A stretch of DNA of 64,000 bases from Colocasia esculenta (taxonomy: Eukaryota > Streptophyta > Magnoliopsida > Alismatales > Araceae): positions 66,094,961-66,158,960 of the forward strand of contig CM024760.1 of NCBI GenBank assembly GCA_014218235.1. The letters are read 5' to 3'. This document shows, piece by piece, positions 9,660 through 20,110 of the stretch. The notes under the pieces are model-generated. The model saw nothing but the letters and a program-made list of their open reading frames with translations. It did not search any database and was not told the DNA's origin. The position numbers and the translations under genes are program-made. The stretch's first letter is position 1. Every line of letters begins with the position of its first letter.

Positions 9660-10230
9660 CTAAATCGATGTCCATTCAATATACATCGATTTCTGTTCAA
9701 AGTGCCACATCGATTTCACTAACAACGACTTGATAAGTTACACAATGATTTGATCGTGTAACGATTCGTTAAGTGAAACAACGATTTGGTTTTCATAACG
9801 ATTTTGATAAGTGAGAACAACGATTTGCTCTCACAACGATTTGATTTTCATAACGATTTCATAAGTGAGAAACAACGATTTGATTCTCACATCGATTCGA
9901 TAAGTGCCATAATGATTTGATCGCCACATCGATTCCTCTCTCATATCGATTTCTCACATCGATTTCATAAGTGAGAAACAACGATTTAATTCTCATATCG
10001 ATTTCTCACATCGATTTCATAAGTGAGAAACAACGATTTGATTCTCACATCGATTTCCTAAATGAGAACATCGATTTGACCAAAACATCAATTTGATAAG
10101 TTTCATAACAATTTGGTTGTCACATCGACTCGATAAGTGAAAACATCGATTTGTCTATCTTTATAATTACAATTTGCTTTTACTTAAACATCGATTTTGT
10201 CCAAACATCGACTTCATGTAAACATCAATT
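9660..10230 (+). repeat. CpG-word array in U3 of LTR B
   Basis: Some thirty copies of the words AACGATTT, ACATCGATTT and TCGATTTC are spaced 15-30 bases apart, often joined by GATAAGTGAGAA. This is the same vocabulary as in LTRs A and C, in element orientation. Confidence 0.85.
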
Positions 10231-10562
10231 TTCTTTATACTCAGATCTTTCAAATATGTTTGGCGCCTAATGAAAAGTCAAAAATGTCTCTAACAGAAGA
10301 TTTTCTTTTATCTCTCTAGATGTTTCTCTCCTGACAGACAAAAAGGTGGTCACTTACTACTTCTGGGAGAAAACAGGAAGCATAGAGGTATGTGAGCTTT
10401 TTGACAGAAACACTATTTTAGATAAACACTTTCTTCTATGCTTACAGACCTCGTAGACCACCAAGTGGCTGACAATCTGAAGAAGAAAAAGAATAGAAAG
10501 ATCAGCAACGACTAGAAGAGCTCCAACAGATATCTTCAATGGATCTATTCAAAAGCCTCTCA

Positions 10563-10570
10563 TATAAAAT
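10563..10570 (+). promoter_or_regulatory. Likely TATA box of LTR B
   Basis: TATAAAAT lies ~330 bases downstream of the word array and ~740 bases before the LTR end, as in LTR A. Confidence 0.6.
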
Positions 10571-11303
10571 GAAGCAAGGCTGAAGAAAAGAAATAGAGCT
10601 TTCCTGAAGATCTTTGAAGGAGTGTACAACCAGTGAGGAACCTCAACGCCACATACACTTAAAGGAAAAGGAGAAAGAGCCTGAGCCAAAAAGAAGTGTT
10701 CAAGCAACTGAAGCACTCAAGCATTCAAGCTCCTTCTCCTCTCTTCACTCCCTCTGTGTGCATCTTTTAATCTGGGGGAGAGAGTCTTTTCGCTGAGAGT
10801 TCTTTTAGTGGGTTTTCATCTGTCCCAAATCTCAGCCGTGTTCTTTCTTTTGTAAGAAAGATTTTGTCCAGTTGTAGGACTGTATACAGTGTAGAAACTA
10901 GCTAGGGGTTTGTGTCTAGCAGAACCGGACTGGGGTTTGTACCAGGAGGTTGGCTTCTTGACCTGTAAAAGAAGTGGGCTGCCTTCTTGCCCGAGAAAGA
11001 GAAGAAGACCAACTGGGGTGCTGGGTGTTGTATTGTCCTTGAGGGGGACTGTACCCTTGGTTAGTAAAAACCCAAGAAGTTGCTTGGGGACTGGACATAG
11101 GACTTCCATGTGAGAAGGGCCGAACCAGGATAAATTTCTTGTGTCCTCTGTGTGATTGTTTATTTGCTTCCGCACTGCTACTCTTTATCACACTAAACTA
11201 ACCAAACTTTCAAGTGTTTAAGTTTCTATTTCAGATTTCAGAAAACCTATTCACCCCCCCCCCCTCTAGGTTAGCTTGTTGTCATATCAAAAGAGGACCA
11301 ACA

Positions 11304-12784
11304 AGACAATCTTTTAGAGTCTGGAAACTCTTCTCACACTCTTTACTCCAGGAGTAGGGATTCTCCTTTCGTGTCAGACGCGTGAGGGGAATGGAGATCT
11401 TTGAGAAGTCCTTTATGAACCGCCTATAGTAGCCAGCTAGTCCTAAGAAGCTTCTGATCTCTGTGACATTAGTTGGTCTCTCCCAATTGAGTACAGCATC
11501 GACTTTGGAGGGATCAACAGAGATGCTGTCCTTTGATATTACATGGCCCAAGAAGGACACTTCTTCGAGCCAGAGTTCGCACTTGCTCAGCTTTACGTAT
11601 AGTTTGTTGTCTCACAAGACTTGCAGTGCTACCTTCAGATGTTCATCATGTTCTTCTTTGGTCTTTGAATATATAAGGATATCGTCGATGAAGACGACCA
11701 TGAACTTGTCAAGGTATGGCCGATATATGTTGTTCATGAGTTGCATAAAGGCTGCAGGAGCATTGGTTAGACCAAAAGACATAACGACAAATTCATAGTG
11801 TCCATACCTACTCCTGAAAGCCGTTTTGAAGATATCGTCATCCTTGATCCTCATTTGGTGATAGCCAGATCGAAGATCGATGTTGGAGAAATATTGAGCT
11901 CTGGATATCTGTTCGAAAAGTTCATCGACCCTAGACAATGGGTACTTGTTCTTGATGGTGAGCTGCTTGAGTTGACGATAGTCGATGCATAGCATCATCG
12001 ACCCATCTTTCTTCTTAACGAACAGCACAGGTGCTCCACATGGGGAAGTACTTGGTCTGATGAACCCCTTCTCTAATAGCTCCATCAGTTGCACCTTCAA
12101 TTCCTTTAGCTCGGCAGGTGACATCCGGTATGGTTGTCGTGATACCGGGGTAGCTCCAGGGATCAACTCTATGGCGAAGTTGACATCTCGTTTCGGGGGA
12201 ATCCCTGGCAGATCTTTGGGGAACACATCTGGGAAATCCTGGACTATGTGGATGTCTTCTATTTTAGAGCCCTTCTTTTCAACTACTACGGCCACAAGAA
12301 AAGCAATGCAATCTTTCCTTATCATATTGTGGGCCTTTATGGCAGAGACTAGAGACATCCGTCTCTTATGTCTAATCCCAGTGAATGACAACTTAGGGAA
12401 ATCACTAAAAGTAACTTTCCCTTTCTTACAATCAACACTTGCCCCATAAGTGGACAACCAGTCGGCTCCCAAAATGACATCATAGCCTTCCATGGGCATA
12501 CACACCAGGTCGGCCTTTAGGTTATGGTCTCCGATCATTACATTGGCATATGGGAAGTATTTGTTCAATTTCTCCATTTCTCCCAGTGGTGTTGTGACAA
12601 AAAATTCACATCCCATGGATATAGGTTTAGCATTCAGAGTATCAGTAAAGTTTTGAGATATGAATGAATGAGTTGCTCTAGTATCAAATAAAATAAATGT
12701 TGATAAGGAGAAAACTTGTAGGGTACCTTCTACCATGCCACCTTCCTCAATGGGCTCTTCATCATGCAAGGCTTGCAGTCTGCC
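11304..12784 (-). pseudogene. Tekay E1 protease and reverse transcriptase, truncated
   Basis: The frame continues from gag after an in-frame TAG at 12787-12785. The protease has FDTRATHSFIS, where the family has a D-S/T-G triad: the glycine is replaced by arginine, so activity is doubtful. RT follows with FIRPSTSPCGAPVLFVKKKDGS, CIDYRQL, LRSGYHQMRI and catalytic VVFIDDILIYS. A second stop (TGA) at about 11612 interrupts just after LKVALQVL. The frame then resumes through SFLGHVISKDSI and SFLGLAGYYRRFIKDFSKI, and ends at ECEKSFQTLKD, where B's LTR begins. RNase H and integrase of this copy should lie beyond B and A, left of the window. Confidence 0.9.
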
Positions 12785-13672
12785 CTATTTCTTAGGCATA
12801 TTTGGACGCCTTTCATTTTCCTTCAGCAGCGGGCACTCGGGGATGCGGTGCTCCCGGCTTCCATAGTGCAGACATGCACCGACTTTTTTCCAGCATTCAT
12901 CTGTTGTGTGACCTGGCTTATCACAATGCTTGCAGTTGCTTTTTGCTGGAGTGATGGGGACAATAGCTTTGAGTTTCCTTTCTTGGCTGGGTCCCTCCAT
13001 GATGTTGAAGGGACGCTTCTTGCCGTTGATCGGCTTAGTAGATGATGGACCAGATGTCATTTCCTTCTTCACGAACTTCCCTTTGATACAGTTAGTGAAG
13101 TCCGTAGCATCCTCTAGCAGTTGAGCTTTCTTTACCATCTCGACATAGGTCTGGATGTCGAGAGGGGCCAGTTGAGTAATGTATTGTGGCCTAAGGCCGT
13201 TGAGAAAGCGCTTAGCCTTCATCCTTTCAGTATTCACCAGATGTTCAGCATAACGTGCCAGTCTTGAAACAAATTCCACAGCCTTCTTCTCTTGGACACT
13301 CTCTGAAAAATACTTGGAGTTAAAGGCTTCCTTGAATTCGGCCCAAGTAAATTGACCATTAGCTATGGTCGCTTCTACTGACTCCCACCAAGCGCAGGCG
13401 TCCTTTTCTAATTGGAAAGTAGCTAGCAGCAGCTTATCCCCCGCTGCACATTGCATAACACGGAAAATTCTTTCCGTCTCCTTTAGCCAGTGCTCGGCCT
13501 CATCCGGATCCGTGGATCCACTAAACCTAGGTGGGTTCAGACTCCTGAAGTTACGATGCAGCTCGCCTGCACCGCCACGATTTCCACCGCCTTGGGTAGC
13601 TTGCATAATTACTCGAGTAAGTTCTTGGATGGTTTGTTGCATGCCCCTCATTTGAGCACGTTCAGCAGTCAT
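12785..13672 (-). CDS. Tekay E1 gag
   Basis: A 295-codon frame, open from ATG 13672. The Retrotrans_gag region reads FSGSTDPDEAEHWLKETERIFRVM, then KLLLATFQLEKDACAWW, FKEAFNSKYFSESVQEKKAVEFV and ARYAEHLVNTE. The C-terminal half has a zinc knuckle CKHCDKPGHTTDEC followed by a second Cys-rich stretch (CLHYGSREHRIPEC) that resembles a knuckle with one Cys changed to Tyr. It forms the particle core and binds RNA. It ends at a TAG immediately followed by the protease frame in the same phase; gypsy chromoviruses usually encode gag-pol as one ORF, so this is most likely a nonsense change. Pyrimidine-rich TATTTTGTAG lies ~18 bases before the ATG (see leader intron finding). Confidence 0.92.
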   Translation of the reverse strand: MTAERAQMRGMQQTIQELTRVIMQATQGGGNRGGAGELHRNFRSLNPPRFSGSTDPDEAEHWLKETERIFRVMQCAAGDKLLLATFQLEKDACAWWESVEATIANGQFTWAEFKEAFNSKYFSESVQEKKAVEFVSRLARYAEHLVNTERMKAKRFLNGLRPQYITQLAPLDIQTYVEMVKKAQLLEDATDFTNCIKGKFVKKEMTSGPSSTKPINGKKRPFNIMEGPSQERKLKAIVPITPAKSNCKHCDKPGHTTDECWKKVGACLHYGSREHRIPECPLLKENERRPNMPKK

Positions 13673-13876
13673 CTTGGTTGCTAAAATTCCTACAAAATAA
13701 TTTGTTGTTAGGATATTGATGTGGAGTTTAATTTGTGCATGTGTGAGTTTATTTTTAGCTGGTCACCCATGGCTCTAACCACATCTCACATAGGTAGGAT
13801 AACTGTCTCTAGTCGAGGCTGGTCAACCTAGATCATCCTATACTTAAGAACAACCTAGGCTATGATACCACAAAAC
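13673..13876 (-). other. Leader of E1 between LTR and gag, with PBS
   Basis: The PBS TGGTATCATAGC (minus strand) is at 13870-13859, seven bases from the LTR end. The rest is non-coding. Near the gag end the sense strand reads TTATTTTGTAG (acceptor-like, AG at 13691-13690) and TTTTAG (13686-13681). No other feature seen. Confidence 0.85.
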
Positions 13877-14894
13877 TGTCACGCCCTGACGCGGAATATC
13901 GAAACGCGAGGCAATTGCAAGTAAACGGGTACAGAGCGAGTACTAGACATCAAAGCATTGAACAAGAATAAATACTAAAGCAAATTCATCTCCTTAATAA
14001 TTTCCAATGTCTAATTACAACCACTAATATCAGAGCCATTCTATAGGGCCCAATTACATTGAGTAAAAGCAAAAGACTAAACTTAAATTCTAACAACTAC
14101 TAAGACGCTAGGGTACGCTTGACATCACTCTTGGTCGTTCCCGTCCTCTTGAGTGTAAGTCTCTTCCTCGGTCTCACCTGAGAACACATAGCCAAAAATA
14201 CAGGGTGAGCGATAACGCCCAGTAGGACTTAAATATCAAGATCAAGCATGCTTTAAATGATTAATGTATTAAAAAGGTAGAGTAACTAATGATAGAGCGA
14301 GAGAGTCAAATAGTGTAAGAAATAGCACGATAGCATGTGATTGAAATAGCACGAGTTTCCAAATATAGTACATGCGTCGAGTATAGCACAAATAGAAGGA
14401 TGGCCATAGCATAAATAGCACAAAGTATAGCAATAGCACAACGTGTACAGTATAACACTTTGTTGTCAATAGACACTGAGAGAATATAGCATTTTTTATT
14501 GTCACTTAGATAGTCGAGATAGATAGCACTCGAGTATAATGTCAAACACTCTAGTCATTTAACTCCCGCAGGCACTAGCACTTTTGGGCGCAATAGAGAG
14601 TACCAAGAAATAGATGAGAGTACTAGATGAATAGACGAGATAGTAGAGAGAGTGTGAATAGATGAGCGAGTCGAGTATAGATGAGAGCTACAGGTCATTG
14701 CACGTAAAACGTCGAGTAACAGGTGGTAGTAACAGTTGCACAACACGCGTAATTAGTGTTGGCAGTCAGGTGGAATTCACTACCCTTCCACTGGCCATGT
14801 TATGCATAAGCTCAAAGGTTTGGCGTGATTCAAGATAAGAGAGAGCATATAAGGCCGTTTGGATCTTACTGATCCCTAAAGGGTAACATAGGTG

Positions 14895-14960
14895 TTAGGG
14901 TACAACCAGCTCGTCGGCCATGTGGGAATCCATGGATAGAGGAGACTTACGGAGGCCTTG
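14895..14960 (-). promoter_or_regulatory. Conserved leader block with GTAAGT (candidate splice donor) in Tekay LTR
   Basis: Sense strand: CAAGGCCTCCGTAAGTC then, ~40 bases on, GACGAGCTGGTTGTACC. GTAAGT is at 14950-14945. The same block is in G (41792-41787 and 50442-50437), in H with one change (29898-29893, ATAAGT), and in the separate element I (59872-59877), always in sense orientation. Confidence 0.5.
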
Positions 14961-15406
14961 AACAAGGATTCACTAGTTCGACAGAAGGAATATCCGACGG
15001 AGAGTTCGTCCAAGTCAAGAGAAAGTGTGTATATTGAAACAAGTGCTCGACGTTCTAAAGGAATTCTAGAACAGTGGAGCGTCGGTAACGGTATTTCCAA
15101 AACATCGCGAGAAACAAAGGCAGGTTCATTTAAAATAGGACAATTTAATTACATATATGAAATAATTTACCTGATGTATTATGAGATATTTTAATTCCAA
15201 GTTAAGCCATAATGGATGGTTCAAAGTGTGTGCACATACGACAAGAAATCATGAATGTGATAGAATCATGTGAAAGACTTTTAGTTAATAATCACATAAC
15301 CACGTTTAATAGTGTTGTTACTGTGCGTGAAACAGTTAATATGGTACAAGATTACTGTAAGAAGTCAAGTTGAGCAAAAATGTAGGGTTTAGGTGAAAAA
15401 ATCCAG

Positions 15407-15600
15407 AACGCGACGTACTGCTGTAAGGGTCGCGACAGGAGCTATTCAGAACGCGACATAGAAGTGCAAGGAACGCGACAAGTCAGTCAGACCAGGGAGT
15501 CAGAACGCGACAACAGGCCCTGTCGCATTCAGAACACGACGCGTGCTGTGTCGCGTTCAACCCTGAGAACACGGCCTATTGGGCCGTCGCGTTCTCAGGC
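15407..15600 (-). repeat. CGCGAC word cluster in Tekay LTR
   Basis: At least seven copies of CGCGAC or its complement GTCGCG occur, usually as AACGCGAC or GTCGCGTTC, in both directions, so several short hairpins can form (for example GCGACAACAGGCCCTGTCGC). The adjoining DNA has no such bias. Confidence 0.75.
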
Positions 15601-16726
15601 CCTGCACTTGAGTCCGAGCGGGAAAAGGACAGTGCATTGGATTGTGGACCAGGTTTCTATAATGTGACACATGATCATTCAGAAATTAAGAACAAATCGC
15701 ACAGACGATGAAAATTCATGAAACTAGTTTTAAACGACTCTAGACATGCAAAAGTATTCACAGTAATTAAGAATTGAAAAGTGAACATGGTCTCAGCCAG
15801 TTTCAATCAAGTTATTTAAGAAGATCATGGAACTATGTATAGTGGGTATAAACGAATTAATTCGAGCAGTAGGATGGATGAAAAGTAGGGCTTTCAAGGG
15901 CAAACGATTCATGGAAAATATCAGTATCTCAAGTAAAAGTTTTGTGGCATGGTGTCAAGTATACATGGAGATATAAATTAAATATGAGGGTTCGGGATCA
16001 TGGTGTTGCAGAACTTCAAAAAATCAAGAACAAAAGATTGTCTCGATGGAAAATTATGAAACGAGAGGGGTTTTATTCCTGATGGTTGGAACAACCTATA
16101 GACGAAATTAATTAGGTTTTGCTCGTGAGAATGCCTACCTTTGAGTTGTTTGATCTTCTAGGGTTTAAAACTTGAAGAATGAGGGTTGAGGACTTGAGTT
16201 GCCTTCTCCCCACGAGTTCTTCCTCTCCTTGGCTTCTTCTCCACGTCCAGCAAGTCCCAGCAACGAGTTAGGGTCGGCCATGGAGAGATTGGGGAGTATT
16301 TAAGCTCCATTGCTTTCCCTTTCCTAGTTTAACTCTAATTCCCCTTTAATTACGAGGTTTCATATTTTCTTTCACCTTTTTAAGCTTTCCAACTCCTAAT
16401 TGAGTTAAGTTGGGATGCAATTTCGTGGCCAACCAGTTAGGGTAGGGTTAGGAATCCCTTCCCACCCAAATCACTTATTTTAATACTTTTAATACCCCTT
16501 TTCTATTTAGGTAATATTTAAGTTACGAATTTAAGATATTTTCCTATTATTCCTCTTTTAAAAATCCATATTTTGGCCCAATAAATTTTTGAGGGTCCAT
16601 TTAATAAAGTTCATTACTTCTTTTCATTTAATGGGTTTTAATTAATTCTCTTTTCTTGATTTTTTAAATTAACTTAATTTTTAATACTATTAAATTTTTA
16701 TTTTTCGAAAAATCCAGATTGCTACA

Positions 16727-16740
16727 TCCTCCCCCTCTTA
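16727..16740 (-). other. Polypurine tract of copy E2
   Basis: The minus strand reads TAAGAGGGGGAGGA, directly before the LTR start TGTAGC. It primes plus-strand synthesis and proves that the interior to the right (E2) ends at this LTR. Confidence 0.85.
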
Positions 16741-16768
16741 AAAGTATTTGGTCCCCAAATTCATATGA

Positions 16769-18180
16769 TCATAATGGAGAGAATGTCTTACCGAAAAGAT
16801 CGGGGTAGTTCCGTCTGATGATTCCTTCGAGTTCCCATGTGGCTTCTTCCACTCCACGGTTTTTCCATAGGACTTTAACCACATGGATGGGACGGTTCCT
16901 GAGTTGTTGCACCTTCCGTTCCAGTATCTTGATTGGCTTCTCTTCATAGGTCATGTCCTTGTTTAGCACCAACTTCTCATGGCGAATGATATGCGTAGGG
17001 TCATATACATATTTCCTAAGCATGGAGACATGGAACTCATTGTGTACACATGCCAAGTTTGGTGGCAACGCCAATCGGTATGCAACCTCACCAACCCTTT
17101 CGAGCACTTCAAAAGTACCGATGAATCTAGGACTGAGTTTCCCTTTAACACCAAATCTTTGGATGCCACGAGTAGGTGAAACCTTTAGGAGTACATGATC
17201 GCCAACTTGAAAATCTAAATCTCGCCTTCTCCTGTCAGCATAGCTCTTTTATCTGGACTGAGCAATCTTAAGCCGGTCTCTAATCACCTGAATGTCCCAT
17301 GTTGTATTTTGCACCATGTCTAGGCCTAGCCATTGATGTTCTCCGACCTCATTCCAGCGTGCAGGAGATCTACAGTTTCTACCATATAGTGCTTCGAACG
17401 GTGCCATCTTAATACTTGCCTGGTAACTGTTGTTATAGGCGAACTCTATTAGAGATAGTCACTCATTCCAATAACCTTGGAAGTCTATAGTGCATGCTCT
17501 CAACATGTCTTCAACAATTTGGTTGGTTCTCTCAGTCTGCCCATCAGTTTGTGGGTGAAAAGCGGTACTAAAATTGAGCTTAGTACCAAGTGTACTTTGC
17601 AGTCCTTTCTAGAAGTGGGATGTAAATCTCGGATCTCGATCCGAGAGAATGGATGATGGAACTCCATGAAGTCTCACGATCTCTTTAACATATAAGGCAG
17701 CTAGTACCTCTACCGACCACTTACTCTTTATAGGGAGGAAGTGAGCGGATTTGGTTAATCGATCGACAATGACCTATATGGCGTCGAGTCTACCACGAGT
17801 CTTTGGTAAACCCATGATGAAGTCCATGCCAATACTTTCCCATTTCCACTCTGGGATATCTAGTGTTCTAAGCATGCCAGCAGGGCGCATGTGTTCTGCC
17901 TTTACTTGTTGACAAGTAAGGCAATGAGCCGCATGTTCGGCTACCTCTCTGTTCATGTTCGGCCACCAAAACGTTCTTTTCATGTTCTCTTCATAGTGTA
18001 CTTTGTCTTGTGAGCTTCATCCATTAATTTCCTCTTCAGCTCTTCATTGTCGGGGATTCATGTCCTCCCTTGGAATACCAGCCTTCCATCCTCGGTCATA
18101 GCAAAATCCAGTTTTTCAACTAAGGTTTCCTTGATGCGAACCAAGAATGGATCGTTGTCTTGTTGAGCTTTAATCTCTTC
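16769..18180 (-). pseudogene. Tekay E2 integrase with chromodomain-like C-terminus
   Basis: The intact N-terminal piece (17983-17774) has the zinc region CLTCQQVKAEH and the core start WESIGMDFIMGLPKTRGRLDAI. A TAG then interrupts. The same frame continues with a weakly damaged core (a DRDPRFTSHF region near 17625, HPQTDGQTERTNQIVEDM near 17540, YNNSYQASI near 17430). The last piece (17107-16769) is the C-terminal domain: LERVGEVAYRLALPP, HNEFHVSMLRKYV, then ILERKVQQLRNRPI, VVKVLWKNRGVEEATWELE and YPDLF. That tail is the Tekay/Del type of chromodomain, thought to guide insertion into heterochromatin. Several stops make it non-functional. Confidence 0.88.
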
Positions 18181-18189
18181 CAACATGTC

Positions 18190-18720
18190 GGATTGAATCT
18201 TGATATTGGCAGTCAAGACTCAATCATCCCTATGTTCAATATTCAAGTCTAACCCCGCGAATTGTTCTAGTAGTTGCATCTCGCCAAGGACTAGACTTGA
18301 AACAGATGCCATCGGCTTCCTACTAAGAGCATCGGCCACGGCATTACCCTTGCCTGGATGGTATTGGATGTTGAAGTCAAAATCCTTTAGGTATTCTAGC
18401 CATCTTCTCTGTCTCATGTTGAGTTCCTTCTGGGAGAATAAATACTTCAAGCTCTTGTGGTCTGAGTAGATAGTAAATTGTTCACCATATAAGTAATGTC
18501 TCCAGATTTTCAAGGCGAAGACCACGACAGCCAACTCTAGATCATGCACAGGGTAGTTGACTTCATGTGTCTTTAGTTGTCTTGAAGAATAGGCAATGAC
18601 CTTCTCCTTTTGCATCAATACACAGCCTAGCACAATTCCTGAGGCATCGGTGTAGACAGAGAAACATTCTTCCTCTATTGGAAGAGAGAGAATAGGCGTT
18701 GAGAAACTCTTCTCACACTC
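18190..18720 (-). pseudogene. Tekay E2 RNase H
   Basis: A 137-codon open piece (18633-18220) plus upstream residues. Motifs: FSVYTDASGIVLGCVLMQ, KVIAYSSRQLKTHEVNYPVHDLELAVVVFALK, HYLYGEQFTIYSDHKSLKYLF, RQRRWLEYLKDFDFNIQYHPGKGNAVADALSRKP (seen in pieces). These are the gypsy RNase H catalytic acids and the tether to integrase. At the upstream border about 20 bases present in E1 (the segment after ECEKSF) are missing, so RT and RNase H join directly with a small deletion near 18700. Confidence 0.9.
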
Positions 18721-20110
18721 TTTACTTCAGGAGTAGGGATTCTCCTTTCGTGTCAAACGTGTGAGTGGAACGACGATATTTGAGAAGTCCTTTATGAACC
18801 GCCTGTAGTAGCCAGCCAGTCCTAAGAAGCTTATGATCTCTGTGACGTTGGTTTGTCTCTCCCAATTGAGTACAGCTTCGACTTTGGAGGGATCAACAGA
18901 GATGTCGTCCTTTGAGATTACATGGCCCAAGAAGGACACTTCTTCGAGCCAGAGTTCGCACTTGCTCAGCTTTGCGTACAGTTTGTTGTCTCGCAAGACT
19001 TGCAGTGCTACCTTCAGATGTTCTTCATGTTCTTCTTTGGTCTTTGAATATATAAGGATATCGTCGATGAAGACGACCACGAACTTGTCAAGGTATGGCC
19101 GATATATGATGTTCATGAGTTGCATAAAGGCAGTAGGAGCATTGGTTAGACCAAAAGACATAACGACAAATTCATAGTGTCCATACCTGCTTCTGAAAGC
19201 CGTTTTGAAGATATCGTCACCATTGATCCTCATTTGGTGATAGCCAGATCGAAGATCGATCTTGGAGAAATATTAAGCTCTGGATATCTGGTCGAAAAGT
19301 TCATCAACCCTAGGCAATGGGTACTTGTTCTTGATGGTGAGCTGATTGAGTTGACGATAGTCGATGCATAGCCTCATCGATCCATCTTTCTTCTTAACGA
19401 ACAGCACAGGTGCTCCCCATGGGGAAGTACTTGGTCTGATGAACCCCTTCTCTAATAGCTCCATCAGTTGCGCCTTCAATTCCTTTAGCTCGGCAGATGA
19501 CATCCAATACGGTTGTCGTGATACCGGGGCAGCTCCAGAGATCAACTCTATGGCGAAGTTGACATCTCGTTCTGGGGGAATCCCTGGTAGATCTTCGGGG
19601 AACACATCTGGGAAATCCTGGACTATGTGGATGTCTTCTATTTTAAAGCCCTTCTTTTCAACTACTACAACCGCAAGGAAAGCAATGCAACCTTTCCTTA
19701 TCATATTGTGGGCCTTTATGGCAGAGACTAGAGACATTCGTCTCTTATGTCTAATCCCAGTGAATGACAACTTAGGGAAATCACTAAAAGTAACTTTCCC
19801 TTTCTTACAATCGACACTTGCCCCATAAGTGGACAACCAGTCGGCTTCCAAAATGACATCATAGCCTTCCATGGGCATACACACCAGGTCGGCCTTTAGG
19901 TTATGGTCTCTGATCATTACATTGGCAGATGGGAAGTATTTGTTCAATTTCTCCTTTTCTCCCAGTGGTGTTGTGACAGAAAATTCACATCCCATGGATA
20001 TAGGTTTAACAATCAGAGTATCAGCAAAGTTTTGAGATATGAATGAATGAGTTGCTCTAGTATCAAATAAAACAAATGCTGATAAGGAGAAAACTTGTAG
20101 GGTACCTTCA
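18721..20110 (-). pseudogene. Tekay E2 protease (partial) and reverse transcriptase
   Basis: It runs from the middle of the protease (DTRATHSFIS region near 20060, with the same arginine in the active-site triad as in E1) through MGCEFSVTTPLGEKEKL and DVILEADWLSTYGASVDCKKGKVTF to RT: FIRPSTSPWGAPVLFVKKKDGSM, CIDYRQLNQL, catalytic VVFIDDILIYS, SFLGHVISKDDISVDPSKVEAV and GLAGYYRRFIKDFS. It is broken near 19273 (stop between ISRA and YFS) and near 18727. E1 and E2 are near-identical here. The shared G-to-R change in both proteases suggests that they come from one already defective lineage. The 20110 edge has no LTR and abuts element C. Confidence 0.9.

Larger units (their letters stand above)
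6737..11303 (+). mobile_element. Sirevirus B, gag-only derivative with 5' LTR cut by A
   Basis: Plus-strand order: LTR remnant (6737-7257), PBS (7260), gag remnant (7320-9037), a short purine-rich tail, complete 3' LTR (9513-11303). Protease, integrase, RT and RNase H are all missing. The interior goes from the gag C-terminus straight to the 3' tail within ~500 bases, so the element cannot move without help from another element. Such gag-only elements with terminal repeats are known in plants as TR-GAG. In the first ~165 aligned bases of the two LTRs I count about eleven differences by eye, so this is not a very recent insertion. The 3' LTR ends directly in Tekay pol (11304 onward), so B inserted into that element. 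Confidence 0.88.
9513..11303 (+). repeat. 3' LTR of Sirevirus B (complete)
   Basis: 1791 bases, from TGTTGAACTACTC right after the PPT to GACCAACA. U3 holds the CpG-word array (about 9660-10230), followed by a TATA box at 10563, the common R/U5 block (GGGGGACTGTACCC, GGGGACTGGACATAGGAC, GAACCAGGATAAAT) and a 12-C run before the end. The next bases belong to Tekay pol, so the five bases agaca (11304-11308) are the candidate target duplication. Confidence 0.93.
13877..16726 (-). repeat. Shared LTR of the Tekay array
   Basis: 2850 bases. On the plus strand it begins TGTCACGCCC and ends GATTGCTACA; in element orientation it runs TGTAGCAATC...GGGCGTGACA. It is closely related to solo LTR H (28312-31948): both contain GGGTGAGCGATAACGCCCAG and the block with GTACAACC(A/G)GCTCGTCG and GACTTA(C/T)GGAGGCC. 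A weak TATA (TTAAATAC, minus) is at 16304-16297. A CpG-word cluster of CGCGAC lies at 15407-15600, downstream of the TATA box and so probably transcribed. Confidence 0.92.
11304..20110 (-). mobile_element. Tekay/Del-like Ty3/gypsy array: two truncated copies sharing one LTR
   Basis: In minus orientation the order is pol of copy E2 (20110 to 16769), PPT (16740 to 16727), LTR (16726 to 13877), PBS (13870 to 13859), gag of copy E1 (13672 to 12785), then its protease and RT (to 11304). One LTR thus serves as 3' LTR for E2 and 5' LTR for E1. This head-to-tail arrangement is expected from unequal crossing-over between LTRs of neighbouring copies. E1 is cut at the RT/RNase H border by element B. E2 is cut inside its protease where element C begins. 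Chromovirus order (gag-PR-RT-RH-IN-chromodomain-like tail) and the C-terminal motif place it near Tekay/Del. Confidence 0.9.
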
